64,000 nucleotides of DNA, taken from contig NZ_JAPDKN010000022.1 of assembly GCF_026163565.1 (NCBI RefSeq), positions 62,001-126,000 of the forward strand, in the 5' to 3' direction. Of this stretch, positions 1-9,146 are shown one piece after another; positions within the stretch are counted from its first letter, which is position 1, and every line of letters begins with the position of its first letter. A program made the position numbers and the translations under genes. This DNA is from Chryseobacterium sp. YIM B08800. GTDB taxonomy: Bacteria; Bacteroidota; Bacteroidia; Flavobacteriales; Weeksellaceae. A model generated the notes under the pieces. The model saw only the letters and a list, made by a program, of their open reading frames with translations, did no database searches and was not told the DNA's origin.

Positions 1-352
1 AGGATGGAGGAAATTGGTATAAAAATCCTGAGAGTTTTTCATTTAAATTATTTTGAATGTGTAAGCAGAATTCTGAAATTTCTTCTTTACAATCTTTTAA
101 TCGTTTTTCATGAGAGATTATTTTAGGAATTTTAATGAAAAATCTAAAATTATCAGGAGTTTCGTCAGACCATTTTTGCAACGTTTTTGCAGTTGGCTTT
201 CTGTAAAATGTAGAATTAATTTCTACAGCGTTGAATTCTTTTGAATATAAAATTAAAAAGTCTTTACTTTTGGCGTCTTCAGGGTACAACGAACCTTTCC
301 AATCGTTGTTGTAGAAACCTGAACAGCCAATGTAAAAACTTTCTTTTTTCAT
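1..352 (-). CDS. DUF72 domain-containing protein (partial, 3' end outside the window)
   Basis: The minus-strand reading frame starts with ATG at 352 and runs open to the window edge, giving 117 residues. The start MKKESFYIGCSGFYNNDWKG, followed by a segment containing FNAVEINSTFYRKP and FRFFIKIPK, is typical of the DUF72/YecE family, a TIM-barrel family of unknown biochemical function. Only about half of the usual 240-residue protein is visible. No signal peptide is present, so it should be cytoplasmic. It lies downstream of the copper ATPase on the same strand with a 76-base gap, which contains a short imperfect repeat around AGATTT. The family call is secure; the function is not known. Confidence 0.85.
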   Translation of the reverse strand, partial: MKKESFYIGCSGFYNNDWKGSLYPEDAKSKDFLILYSKEFNAVEINSTFYRKPTAKTLQKWSDETPDNFRFFIKIPKIISHEKRLKDCKEEISEFCLHIQNNLNEKLSGFLYQFPPS

Positions 353-428
353 ATTTTTTATTTTTCTCGCAGATTTAGCGGATCGTGCAGATTTTCAACT
401 AACTAACTTTGCGAGAATTATGTGAAGC

Positions 429-3170
429 TTATTTGATTTCCAAATCCACAGAATTCAGTCGTAATGAATTTAAAATCACCGATAAAGAACTAAGGCTCAT
501 TGCCGCTGCCGCAATCATTGGAGATAATAAAATTCCGAAAAATGGATACAACAATCCTGCCGCAACAGGAATTCCCAAAACATTGTATACAAAAGCAAAG
601 AACAAGTTTTCTTTGATGTTTCTCAGGAGTTTTTCGCTTAAAATTTTTGCTTTTGCAATTCCTAAAATATCCCCTTTCAGTAAAGTAATTTCTGCAGTTT
701 CTATAGCGACATCGGTTCCTGTTCCCATAGCAATTCCGATATTGGATTGTGCTAAAGCAGGAGAGTCGTTGATTCCGTCTCCGGTCATGGCTACGATTTT
801 TCCCTGCTCTTGAAGTTTTTTTACTTCATTCAATTTATCTTCCGGAAGACAGCTGGCTTTGTAGTTTTTAATTCCTAATTCATCTGCAACAGCTTTTGCA
901 GTATTTTCGTTGTCACCGGTCATCATAATTACTTCGATCCCTTCATTCATTAAATGCTGAACAGCTTTTCTGGAACTTTCTTTAATTTTATCACTGAAAC
1001 TTACAAAACCTAAAGTCTTATTTTCCTGAGCAATATAGGAAAGGGTATGTGCTTTTGACTGAACTTCTTTAGCTTTTAATTTTAAATTTTCAGGAATTTG
1101 AATTCCATTGGAAACTAAAAGATTTTCGTTTCCTAAATAAACCGTTTCACCATTAATGATTCCTTTCACGCCTTTACCGGAAATATTTTCGAATTTTTCA
1201 ACTTTTTCTGCTGAAATATTCTCAGTTTTTGCTTTTTTGATTACAGCACTTGATAAAGGATGTTCTGAATTTTGATTTAATGAATACGCTAGTTTTAAAA
1301 TTAAATTTTCAGAAGAATTATTAATAGTTTCGATGTGTTCTAAAGATGGCTTTCCTTCGGTTAAAGTTCCTGTTTTATCTGTAATTAGGACGTTTACTTT
1401 GTGCATTAATTCAAGAGCTTCGGCGTTTTTTATAAGAATTCCATTTTTAGCACCTTTACCAATTCCTACCATCAAAGACATCGGAGTAGCCAATCCTAAA
1501 GCGCAAGGACAAGCGACAATAAGAACCGCAACTGCATTGATAAAAGCAAATAAAGTTTTCTGACCTTCAGGACCAAAAAATTGCCATAAAATAAAAGTAA
1601 GAACAGCAACTAAAATAACTGTCGGAACAAAAACTTTAGCCACTTTATCAGTCAGTTTTTGGATCGGAGCACGGCTTCTGCTTGCATCGTTCACCATTTT
1701 TATAATTTTCGAAAGCAAAGTTTCGTCACCTACTTTTTCTGCTTTCATCAGGAAAACCTGATTTCCGTTGATTGTTCCTGAAGTTACCAGATCATCAATG
1801 TTTTTTTCAACAGGAATCGGTTCTCCGGTGATCATACTTTCGTCAACTACAGAATTTCCTTCGATTATTTTTCCGTCAACAGGAATTTTTTCGCCTGGTT
1901 TTACTTTCAATATATCTCCAATTTCCACCTCAGAAAGCGGAACTCTTTTTTCTTCATTATTTACGATTAAATTGGCTTCATCAGGAGAAAGGTTCATCAA
2001 TTCTTTGATGGCATTTCCTGTTTTTTTATGCGCTAAAGCTTCCATTAACTGGCCTAAAATAACCAAAGTCAGAATAACAGAAACTGCTTCAAAATATAAT
2101 GGTGCTTTTTGATTGTGACCTTGTATCTCATGAGGAAGCAGATCTGGAAAAACTAAAGCAACAATGCTGAAAATAAAAGCTGCAGCAACACCTAAAGCAA
2201 TTAAACTGAACATATTGAGATTCCATGTTTTAAATGAAACCCAACCTCTTTTCATAATAAACCATCCGGAATAAAATAAGACAGGAATGGTTAAAATCAA
2301 TTCAAGAATCCCCTGAAGCTTGTGTGAAAAAGGAAAATCAATCAGCATTCCACCCATTGAAAGAATTAAAACAGGAATAGTGAACGCTAAAGAAATAATG
2401 AATTTTCTTTTTAAAATAAGATAAGTATCATCAGTTTCTTCTTCACCTTTTTCGGGATATTTTACCAGATCCATTCCGCAAACCGGGCAACCAACATTGC
2501 TATCGTAAGTTTTATCACCTTCACAAAACATCGGGCAGTAATATTTTCCTGCCATATCATCTGTAACTTTTGGGATTTCGTGTTGTTGATGATCATGATG
2601 ATGGTGATGTGAATGGGAAGCTGAATTTTTAACCAGATCTTCAGTGATTTCTTCCAAATGCATGTGACAAACCGGGCAATCTGTTTTTTCTTCATACACT
2701 TTATCGCCTTCACAGAACATTAGACAATAAAAACTTCCGATATGGTCTTTGAAATTTTCAGGCAAGTTGTTAGAAGAATACGTCGGTTTATGATTAGGAT
2801 CTTTTGCTAATTTTTCCTCAATCGGAACCAGGTACATATTGCAATCAGGACATCTTTTTCCCTGTTGAAAATATACTTTATCACCCTCACATTCCATCGG
2901 ACAATAATAAACGGAAGAAGGCGAAACACGGTCTTGAGGTTTTACAAAAGTGTTTTCTGGTTTATTGGGATCTTCTAATTTGTAATTTCCAATTTCTGAA
3001 AGTGCTTTATTCAACTCATTCAGATTGATTTCTGCATCAGAATTGATATCAACAGAACTATCTTCAAGATTTACTTTAGCGGAAATCTTATCTAAACTAT
3101 TTAGTTTTTCTGAAATTTTTTTCTGACAACCTGAGCAGGTCATTCCCAAAACTTTATATTGTTGATTCAT
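429..3170 (-). CDS. copA: Heavy-metal (copper) translocating P-type ATPase with three HMBD modules
   Basis: A 913-residue P1B-type ATPase, predicted to export Cu(I) across the inner membrane. Residues 1-65 form an HMA domain with the metal-binding pair C12/C15 (MTCSGC). Three small heavy-metal-binding modules follow at about 88-116, 147-174 and 209-237, each with a YYCPM/FYCLM-type start and a CPxC centre, and a His-rich linker (five His in a row) lies at about 185-197. The ATPase core has TGE at 448-450, the CPC metal-site motif at 554-556, the phosphorylated Asp in DKTGT at 598, the HP motif at 637-638, TGDGIND at 796-802, and YN and MSxSS in the last helices, all fitting a Cu(I) pump. The three tandem modules make it longer than a standard CopA (about 750-800). 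The next gene upstream on this strand encodes an AraC regulator with its own CxxC, suggesting copper control. Confidence 0.95.
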   Translation of the reverse strand: MNQQYKVLGMTCSGCQKKISEKLNSLDKISAKVNLEDSSVDINSDAEINLNELNKALSEIGNYKLEDPNKPENTFVKPQDRVSPSSVYYCPMECEGDKVYFQQGKRCPDCNMYLVPIEEKLAKDPNHKPTYSSNNLPENFKDHIGSFYCLMFCEGDKVYEEKTDCPVCHMHLEEITEDLVKNSASHSHHHHHDHQQHEIPKVTDDMAGKYYCPMFCEGDKTYDSNVGCPVCGMDLVKYPEKGEEETDDTYLILKRKFIISLAFTIPVLILSMGGMLIDFPFSHKLQGILELILTIPVLFYSGWFIMKRGWVSFKTWNLNMFSLIALGVAAAFIFSIVALVFPDLLPHEIQGHNQKAPLYFEAVSVILTLVILGQLMEALAHKKTGNAIKELMNLSPDEANLIVNNEEKRVPLSEVEIGDILKVKPGEKIPVDGKIIEGNSVVDESMITGEPIPVEKNIDDLVTSGTINGNQVFLMKAEKVGDETLLSKIIKMVNDASRSRAPIQKLTDKVAKVFVPTVILVAVLTFILWQFFGPEGQKTLFAFINAVAVLIVACPCALGLATPMSLMVGIGKGAKNGILIKNAEALELMHKVNVLITDKTGTLTEGKPSLEHIETINNSSENLILKLAYSLNQNSEHPLSSAVIKKAKTENISAEKVEKFENISGKGVKGIINGETVYLGNENLLVSNGIQIPENLKLKAKEVQSKAHTLSYIAQENKTLGFVSFSDKIKESSRKAVQHLMNEGIEVIMMTGDNENTAKAVADELGIKNYKASCLPEDKLNEVKKLQEQGKIVAMTGDGINDSPALAQSNIGIAMGTGTDVAIETAEITLLKGDILGIAKAKILSEKLLRNIKENLFFAFVYNVLGIPVAAGLLYPFFGILLSPMIAAAAMSLSSLSVILNSLRLNSVDLEIK

Positions 3171-3388
3171 AATTCTACTATTTTATGGTACAAATTTCCA
3201 AAATATAGAGAGAAGACTGTTATAGATTTAGGGATAATATTTACATTATTCTGGCAGATTGTGAGTTGGAGGGTTGGAGAGTTTTAGGGTTTTTAGAGTT
3301 GTGAGATTCTAAAATTCTGAAAATTGAATTAAAAAAAGTTCGAGAATTGATCTTAGGTTTAATAATAATTTCGTTCAGACTAAAACTC

Positions 3389-3949
3389 TCAAACCTGATC
3401 AAGTGGTTTTCTGTTATGAACTTTTAGTTTTTTAAATTCAGTAGGTGTAAATCCTGTAGTGTTTTTAAATTGGGATGACAAATGCTGTACGCTTTTGTAA
3501 CCTAATTTTCCGGCAATTTCTGTTAAATTAAACTCATTATAAAGAAGCAATTCTTTTACTTTTTCAATTTTTTGAAGAATAAAAAACTGTTCAACTGTAA
3601 TATTTTCATTTTGTGAAAAGGCTTTTGATAATGAACTATAATCTTTATGAAGTTTTACACTTAAAAATTTTGACAGTAAAAAGTTTTCATCAATATCAAG
3701 TTTTCCGATTTTAATAATGATTAAGTTTTTAATTTTATCGACCAATTGATGCGTTACATCTTTTATTCTTTCAAAACCTGTTTCCTTTAATCTATTTTCA
3801 ATGAATTGAATGTCGGTTTTTGAAATTTCGTCTTCGGTTTCTACTTCGCCTAAACTAATTTGAGTAATCTTTATATTACGTTCGTTAAAAATATTTGAAA
3901 CTGCAGCAATGCATCTTCCACAGACCATATTTTTTATGAAAATTTTCAT
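3389..3949 (-). CDS. AraC-family regulator with N-terminal HMA-like metal motif
   Basis: A 186-residue protein in two parts. The N-terminal 65 residues look like a heavy-metal-associated fold with MVCGRC (C10, C13) in the place of the usual MxCxxC motif. Residues about 115-177 are an AraC-type helix-turn-helix domain (LTEIAGKLGYKSVQHLSSQF, then FTPTEFKKL). Its start overlaps the stop of the thioesterase gene by four bases (ATGA), so the two are translationally coupled. It lies 218 bases upstream of the copA start on the same strand. The HMA-like part suggests that it senses Cu(I) and controls the pump; that role is inferred from the domain and the neighbourhood and is not shown by the sequence. 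Confidence 0.85.
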   Translation of the reverse strand: MKIFIKNMVCGRCIAAVSNIFNERNIKITQISLGEVETEDEISKTDIQFIENRLKETGFERIKDVTHQLVDKIKNLIIIKIGKLDIDENFLLSKFLSVKLHKDYSSLSKAFSQNENITVEQFFILQKIEKVKELLLYNEFNLTEIAGKLGYKSVQHLSSQFKNTTGFTPTEFKKLKVHNRKPLDQV

Positions 3950-4341
3950 AGCGAATTGTTGAGTCTGTCTTTCACAAATTCTACTTTTGTTTTTCCGTGC
4001 GGTGCAGGATTTCCGTTTTCATCGAGGTTTACCATTACAATTTTATCAACGGTGATGATGGTTTGATGAGTCATTTTATTTCTTACATCACATTTCAATG
4101 TAAGAGAAGTGGAGCCAAATGCTGAAACTTCAATTCCAATTTCGATAATATCGCCCTGTTTTGCTGAACTCACAAAATTTATTTCTGAAATAAACTTGGT
4201 AACTACTTTTTTGTTCTCCAGCTGAATCACTGCGTATAATGCGGCTTCTTCATCAATCCATTGTAATAGTTTTCCTCCAAATAATGATTGGTTGGGGTTT
4301 AGGTCTTCTGGTTTTACCCATTTTCGAGTATGATAATTCAT
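3946..4341 (-). CDS. Acyl-CoA thioesterase (hotdog fold, YciA-like)
   Basis: A 131-residue single hotdog-fold protein. The start contains NPNQSLFGGKLLQWIDEEAA, in which the Asn/Gly and the Asp-Glu pair sit where the active site lies in the YciA/BACH-type acyl-CoA thioesterases; FISEINFVSSAKQGDIIEIG follows. It should hydrolyse acyl-CoA to free acid and CoA in the cytoplasm. The reading frame overlaps the downstream AraC gene by four bases. A TAAATTTG element on the minus strand at 4361-4368 fits a -7 promoter for this two-gene unit. Substrate chain length cannot be judged from sequence. Confidence 0.88.
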   Translation of the reverse strand: MNYHTRKWVKPEDLNPNQSLFGGKLLQWIDEEAALYAVIQLENKKVVTKFISEINFVSSAKQGDIIEIGIEVSAFGSTSLTLKCDVRNKMTHQTIITVDKIVMVNLDENGNPAPHGKTKVEFVKDRLNNSL

Positions 4342-4360
4342 TTTATAATTGTTTTCAGCA

Positions 4361-4368
4361 CAAATTTA
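4361..4368 (-). promoter_or_regulatory. Bacteroidota -7 promoter element (TAAATTTG)
   Basis: On the minus strand the octamer TAAATTTG matches the TAnnTTTG consensus and lies about 20 bases upstream of the thioesterase ATG. No clear -33 TTTG box is visible at the expected spacing. Confidence 0.45.
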
Positions 4369-4598
4369 GTTTTAAAAAAAAGCTTTTCAAAAGATTATTT
4401 AATGAAAAATTCATCATTTTTTTGCGATATTATTACAAGTTTTTAATAGAAGTGAATTAAACCTTTAAAAAGTTTTGATTTGAAGTTTTTAATTGTATCT
4501 TGCACCTGTTTATATTTGGAATCAATATCATGTTCATTATTATGTTGCTTTTCTTTTATATACCAATTTTATATATTAATTTTTAATTTTTTTTTAAA

Positions 4599-4973
4599 AT
4601 GAACATTTTTGTTTCAAACATCAATTACGCAACTAAAGAATATGAGTTGCACGATTTATTCGCAGAATTTGGCGATGTATCATCAGCTAAAATTGTAACA
4701 GACAGAGAGACTGGTCGTTCTAGAGGTTTCGGTTTTATCGAAATGGGTGACGAAGAAGGAACTCAAGCTATTGAGGCTCTTAACCAGAAAGAATTTAACG
4801 GAAAAATTCTTAACGTTTCTGAGGCTAAGCCAAGAGAAGAAAAACCAAGAAGAAGTTTTGATAATAACAGAAGCGGTGGTGGAAGTTATGGTAACAACCG
4901 TGGAGGTAACTCTGGAGGTAGTTACGGAAACAACAACCGTGGAGGTAACGGAGGCGGCGGAAGTCGTTGGTAA
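4599..4973 (+). CDS. RNA-binding protein with RRM domain and Gly-rich tail
   Basis: A 124-residue protein. Residues 1-78 form one RNA recognition motif with RNP2 (IFVSNI, 3-8) and RNP1 (RSRGFGFIEM, about 40-49). The C-terminus is a low-complexity Gly/Asn/Arg/Ser tail with repeated YGNNRGG units, like eukaryotic and cyanobacterial glycine-rich RNA-binding proteins that act in cold adaptation. It should bind single-stranded RNA in the cytoplasm. A long T-rich leader with a run of nine T ends just before the ATG, and there is no Shine-Dalgarno sequence, as is common in Bacteroidota. A strong terminator follows within 10 bases, so the gene is probably monocistronic and highly expressed. Confidence 0.93.
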   Translation: MNIFVSNINYATKEYELHDLFAEFGDVSSAKIVTDRETGRSRGFGFIEMGDEEGTQAIEALNQKEFNGKILNVSEAKPREEKPRRSFDNNRSGGGSYGNNRGGNSGGSYGNNNRGGNGGGGSRW

Positions 4974-4980
4974 AAAATTG

Positions 4981-5006
4981 AAGCGGCTTTTAAGCCGCTT
5001 TTTTTA
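4981..5006 (+). terminator. Intrinsic terminator after the RRM gene
   Basis: The arms AAGCGGCTT and AAGCCGCTT form a near-perfect stem with a two-base loop, directly followed by a T tract; it lies a few bases after the RRM stop codon. Confidence 0.9.
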
Positions 5007-5087
5007 TGTCTTTATTTTAAATTATTTGATGGATATTAATAACAATAGTTTTTATTTTACGAACAACTAAAAACCAACAACCATCAA

Positions 5088-5561
5088 CTAATTTTCATTC
5101 TTTTTCTTCTTCTTTTTTTTATCCTTTCCTTTCTTGTCTTTTTTAGGATTTAAGATTTCTTCAGCATATTCCAGTTTAGGTTCTTTTACTTTTACAGGTT
5201 TCATTTCGATTTTCAGATCAAAATAAGTTCTAAGATCATTCTGTGAAATCAAATTTTCATTAAATAAAAATTCCAGAATTTCTTTTCCTGAATCATTAAA
5301 GAAATTATGTGAAAGCTCTTTCAATAAAAACTTTTTATAATCATCAAAAGGTACAATAACTGAGTATTTGAAAATTCTGCCTTCTTTTTCTGTAGACAAA
5401 TAGCCTTTTTCAACCAATATTTTCAGGTAAGTTGAAACAGTATTTTGATGCGGTTTTGGTTCCGGATGTTGCTCCATAACATCCTTTAAATAAAAGCTTT
5501 GGAGCTTCCAGAATAGCTTCATTAAATTTTCTTCGGCAGAAGTAAGATGATTTATTTTCAT
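5088..5561 (-). CDS. BlaI/MecI/CopY-family transcriptional regulator
   Basis: A 157-residue protein with a winged helix at about residues 3-75 (LTSAEENLMKLFWKL, then TVSTYLKILVEKGYLSTEKE), the typical Penicillinase_R fold that dimerises and represses from palindromic operators. The last 25 residues are almost wholly Lys/Asp/Glu/Gly (KDKKGKDKKKKKKK), an odd basic tail that is not part of the family. No BlaR/MecR antirepressor is next to it. It is followed in the transcript direction by the RRM terminator region and preceded by a PAP2 gene nine bases away, so these two may be cotranscribed. Its target is unknown. Confidence 0.9.
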   Translation of the reverse strand: MKINHLTSAEENLMKLFWKLQSFYLKDVMEQHPEPKPHQNTVSTYLKILVEKGYLSTEKEGRIFKYSVIVPFDDYKKFLLKELSHNFFNDSGKEILEFLFNENLISQNDLRTYFDLKIEMKPVKVKEPKLEYAEEILNPKKDKKGKDKKKKKKKNEN

Positions 5562-5570
5562 AAAAAATTC

Positions 5571-6173
5571 TTAGTGTTGAAATTGAATATTGCAATAAAG
5601 ATAAATAAAAGATACCAGAAAAGCTATTCCTGCGCCCATAAATACCTCTTTTACGGTGTGTCTTTTTAAAATAACCCTTGTAATTCCTACCAAAGCTGCA
5701 ATTCCGAACCAAAAAATTCCCGCTTTCCAGTCGAATCCATAAAACAATGCAGCAACAAATATATTGAAGGCAGTATGCATCGAACTTTTAATATATAGAT
5801 TACTGTATTGAAGCGCAAAAAGCAATATTAAAATAAAAAGCATGACAAAATCAAGAAAACCATTCATAACGTAATGGTAAATTTGATAAGCGATAATAAA
5901 GACTGCAATAAAAATATATAAAGATTTTCTCTGTACCCGGTTTGATACATCCATATTCGTATATCTGCCCGTTTTTACATTCCAAACCAACCAGGCAACT
6001 ACAGGAATAATAACCATTAATAATATCGGAAGAAAATGAGAAGCTGCTTGTTTAAAGGTGTAATTCTGAAAACTTAAGTACACAAAATAAATAAACAGAG
6101 AAACCAAAGGATTGAAAAAGTCTGAGATAACTCTCGAAATAATATGCAGTGCCGAAGTCTTTTTTTCTTCCAT
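5571..6173 (-). CDS. PAP2-superfamily membrane protein
   Basis: A 200-residue protein with about six membrane segments. Two PAP2 signatures are visible in modified form: SSMHTAFN in place of PSGH, and TRVILKRHTVKE in place of SRxxxxxHxxxD, with the last Asp replaced by Glu. The first signature (KxxxxxxRP) is weak (NRVQRK). PAP2 enzymes remove phosphate from lipid phosphates such as undecaprenyl pyrophosphate or phosphatidate at the inner membrane. Catalytic His residues are retained, so it may be active, but the changed motifs make the substrate uncertain. It ends nine bases before the BlaI-type gene on the same strand. Confidence 0.82.
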   Translation of the reverse strand: MEEKKTSALHIISRVISDFFNPLVSLFIYFVYLSFQNYTFKQAASHFLPILLMVIIPVVAWLVWNVKTGRYTNMDVSNRVQRKSLYIFIAVFIIAYQIYHYVMNGFLDFVMLFILILLFALQYSNLYIKSSMHTAFNIFVAALFYGFDWKAGIFWFGIAALVGITRVILKRHTVKEVFMGAGIAFLVSFIYLYCNIQFQH

Positions 6174-6299
6174 AAATTAGTTTGAAATGTAAATATAACA
6201 TTATAAGTAAAAAAACAATTGCTGTGCATATAATAAAAACGAAGTTTTTTTTATATTTTTGCTCAACTATTTCATAATAAATAAGCAAGAAGCTCGCAC

Positions 6300-7301
6300 A
6301 TGAAAGAATTTTCTAAAGAGATATACCTAAAGTGGTATGAAGATATGACAATGTGGAGAAGGTTTGAAGACAAATGCCGTTCTCTTTATCTAAAACAAAA
6401 AATCAGAGGTTTTTTACATTTGTACAACGGTCAGGAAGCTATTCCTGCAGGTTTTACGCATGCAATGGATTTAACTAAAGATAGTATGATCACTGCTTAC
6501 AGATGTCACATTCATCCAATGGCAATGGGAGTAGATCCTAAAAGAATCATGGCAGAACTTTGTGGTAAAGCTACAGGTACTTCCGGAGGTATGGGTGGAT
6601 CTATGCACATTTTCAGTAAAGAACACCGTTTTTACGGAGGTCACGGTATTGTAGGAGGTCAGATTCCTTTGGGAGCAGGTATTGCTTTTGCAGATAAATT
6701 TTTCGACAGAAAAGCAGTAAACATCTGTTTCTTCGGAGACGGTGCTGCAAGACAGGGATCTCTTCACGAAACTTTCAACATGGCAATGAACTGGAAACTT
6801 CCTGTAGTATTTGTTGTTGAAAACAATCAGTACGCAATGGGAACTTCTGTAAAAAGAACCGCTAATCACGAAGATATCTATAAACTAGGTTTAGGATACG
6901 AAATGCCGTGTCTTGCTGTAGATGCAATGGATCCTGAGAAAGTAGCTGAAGCTGCTTACGAAGCTATTGAAAGAGCAAGAAGAGGTGATGGACCTACTTT
7001 TATCGAAGCTAGAACTTACCGTTTCAGAGGACACTCAATGTCTGATGCAGAACCATACAGATCTAAAGAAGAAGTTGCTATTCATAAAAAAGATGATCCT
7101 ATTGAATTGATCAAAGAGAGAATCTTGGCAAACAATTGGGCAACAGAAGAAGAATTGGAAACTTTGGACAACAAATCAAGAGATTTTGTAGAAGAATGTA
7201 TCGAGTTTATGGAAAACTCTCCATATCCTGATGCAGAAAAAGTTTATGAGTATGTTTATGCTCAAGAAAACTATCCGTTCTTAGATAAATTAGAAAATTA
7301 A
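6300..7301 (+). CDS. pdhA: Pyruvate dehydrogenase E1 component, alpha subunit
   Basis: A 333-residue thiamine-diphosphate enzyme subunit. The motif GDGAARQGSLHETFNMA through VENNQYAMGT (about residues 147-181) is the ThDP-binding GDG...NN signature, and RGHSMSDAEPYRSKEE (about 243-258) is the conserved loop that carries the regulatory serines in mitochondrial homologues. It decarboxylates pyruvate and passes the acetyl group to the lipoyl arm of E2, whose gene follows 82 bases downstream. The E1 beta gene (pdhB) is not in the window and is presumably elsewhere, as in other Flavobacteriia. A TATTTTTG element at 6254-6261 fits a -7 box. Confidence 0.95.
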   Translation: MKEFSKEIYLKWYEDMTMWRRFEDKCRSLYLKQKIRGFLHLYNGQEAIPAGFTHAMDLTKDSMITAYRCHIHPMAMGVDPKRIMAELCGKATGTSGGMGGSMHIFSKEHRFYGGHGIVGGQIPLGAGIAFADKFFDRKAVNICFFGDGAARQGSLHETFNMAMNWKLPVVFVVENNQYAMGTSVKRTANHEDIYKLGLGYEMPCLAVDAMDPEKVAEAAYEAIERARRGDGPTFIEARTYRFRGHSMSDAEPYRSKEEVAIHKKDDPIELIKERILANNWATEEELETLDNKSRDFVEECIEFMENSPYPDAEKVYEYVYAQENYPFLDKLEN

Positions 7302-7383
7302 AAAATAATAATTAATTTGATATTCGAATTTGAGTTTCCCTAATCTCAAATCTCGAATCTCGAATCTCAAATCAATATAAATT

Positions 7384-8988
7384 ATGGCAGAAGTGATTAC
7401 AATGCCACGTCTTTCCGATACAATGACGGAAGGAAAAGTGGCTAAATGGCATAAAAAAGTAGGAGATAAGGTAAAAGAAGGAGATATTTTAGCCGAAATC
7501 GAAACTGATAAGGCAGTACAGGATTTTGAATCTGAAGTTGAAGGAACTCTTCTTTATGTAGGTGTTGAAGAAGGTTCAGCTGCTGCAGTAGATTTAGTTT
7601 TGGCAATTATCGGAAATGAAGGAGAAGATATTTCAGGATTAACAGGCGGAGCTGCTGCTCCCAATGCTGCTTCTGAAGACAAAAAAGAAGAACCAAAAAC
7701 AGAATCTAATACTACTGCAACTGAAGAAACTTCTGCGGAAGTTCCGGCTGGAGTAGAAGTGATTACAATGCCAAGACTTTCTGATACAATGACAGAAGGT
7801 AAAGTGGCTAAATGGCATAAAAACGTAGGTGACACCGTAAAAGAAGGTGATCTTCTTGCTGAGATCGAAACTGATAAAGCTGTTCAGGATTTTGAATCTG
7901 AATTTAACGGAATTCTTTTGAAGCAAGGTGTTGAAGAAGGTGGTGCTGCTCCTGTTGATACCGTTTTGGCTATCATCGGACCAGAAGGAACTGATGTTTC
8001 TGCGGTTGGAGCTCCAAAAGCTGCTGCAAAATCTACGAATCAACCAGCTGAACAAAAATCTGAAATAAAAACAGAAGAGAAATCGGCTGCATCAACTGCA
8101 AATTCTTCTTCAGACAGAGTAGCAATTTCTCCTTTAGCGAAAAAAATGGCTCAGGAAAAAGGTGTTGATATCAATTCTGTACAAGGTTCAGGAGAAAACG
8201 GAAGAATCGTTAAAAAAGATATTGAAAATTATCAACCATCTGCAAAACCTGCTGCTTCAGCTCCGACCGCAAGTCCAGCTGCACAAGTTGCATTAAGTTT
8301 TGTACAAGGTGAAGATACAGAGACTCCAAATTCTCAGGTTAGAAATATCATTGCAAAACGTCTTTCTGAAAGTAAATTCTCCGCTCCTCATTATTATTTG
8401 ATGGTTGAGATCAACATGGATAAAGCGATTGAGGCTAGAAAAGAGATCAATTCTTTACCAGATACTAAAATTTCTTTCAACGATATGGTGATTAAAGCGA
8501 CTGCAGTTGCTTTAAGAAAACATCCACAGGTAAACTCTAGTTGGGCAGGAGATAAGGTAATTCACAGAGGAAATATCAACGTTGGAGTAGCGGTTGCAAT
8601 TCCTGACGGATTGGTAGTTCCGGTTCTTAAGAATACAGATCAGATGAATTACACTCAGATTTCTGCTGCTGTAAAAGATATGGCTGGAAGAGCAAAATCT
8701 AAAGGTCTTAAAGCTAACGAAATGGAAGGTTCTACATTCTCTATCTCAAACTTGGGAATGTTCGGAATTGAAACTTTCACAAGCATCATTAATCAACCTA
8801 ACGCAGCAATTCTTTCTGTAGGTGCAATTATTGAAAAACCAATCGTTAAGAACGGTCAGATTGTAGTTGGAAACATCATGAAGCTTTCATTAGCTTGTGA
8901 TCACAGAGTTGTAGATGGAGCAACTGGAGCTCAGTTCTTACAAACTTTAAAAACATATTTAGAAAGTCCTTTAACTTTGTTACTGTAA
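7384..8988 (+). CDS. pdhC: Dihydrolipoamide acetyltransferase (pyruvate dehydrogenase E2), two lipoyl domains
   Basis: A 534-residue E2 subunit. Two lipoyl domains are present near residues 1-76 and 125-200, each with the lipoylated Lys in an ETDKAVQDFES motif. Ala/Ser/Glu-rich linkers follow each. A peripheral subunit-binding domain lies at about 246-282 (ISPLAKKMAQEKGVDINSV), and the acetyltransferase domain fills 305-534 and ends with the active-site DHRVVDG. It transfers acetyl groups from lipoyl to CoA and forms the core of the complex. The two lipoyl domains are nearly identical in DNA, which makes this a likely site of unequal recombination. A terminator follows at 9011. Acceptance of branched-chain substrates cannot be excluded, but the order after pdhA argues for pyruvate. 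Confidence 0.95.
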   Translation: MAEVITMPRLSDTMTEGKVAKWHKKVGDKVKEGDILAEIETDKAVQDFESEVEGTLLYVGVEEGSAAAVDLVLAIIGNEGEDISGLTGGAAAPNAASEDKKEEPKTESNTTATEETSAEVPAGVEVITMPRLSDTMTEGKVAKWHKNVGDTVKEGDLLAEIETDKAVQDFESEFNGILLKQGVEEGGAAPVDTVLAIIGPEGTDVSAVGAPKAAAKSTNQPAEQKSEIKTEEKSAASTANSSSDRVAISPLAKKMAQEKGVDINSVQGSGENGRIVKKDIENYQPSAKPAASAPTASPAAQVALSFVQGEDTETPNSQVRNIIAKRLSESKFSAPHYYLMVEINMDKAIEARKEINSLPDTKISFNDMVIKATAVALRKHPQVNSSWAGDKVIHRGNINVGVAVAIPDGLVVPVLKNTDQMNYTQISAAVKDMAGRAKSKGLKANEMEGSTFSISNLGMFGIETFTSIINQPNAAILSVGAIIEKPIVKNGQIVVGNIMKLSLACDHRVVDGATGAQFLQTLKTYLESPLTLLL

Positions 8989-9010
8989 CTTTTTAATATA
9001 TAAATAATTA

Positions 9011-9040
9011 AAACCTCTCATTTCGAGAGGTTTTTTGTTT
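9011..9040 (+). terminator. Intrinsic terminator of the pdhA-pdhC unit
   Basis: Stem AACCTCTC / GAGAGGTT with an ATTTC loop, then TTTTTT, about 25 bases after the E2 stop. Confidence 0.9.
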
Positions 9041-9146
9041 TAGATTTTATATTTAAACGTACTTTTTCTCAAATTTTAATTTTATTTCTAAATTTAAAAA
9101 CTTTGTTGGTAATAAATAAAATTCTATTTTAGTGAAAAATATCTAA

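Noticed and set aside
4747-5070. A Val/Thr/Glu-rich frame over the RRM gene
   Set aside because: It is the Gly-rich tail read in another frame and runs on through the terminator; the repeated VTTVEVT pattern is a by-product of the GGT/AAC repeats.
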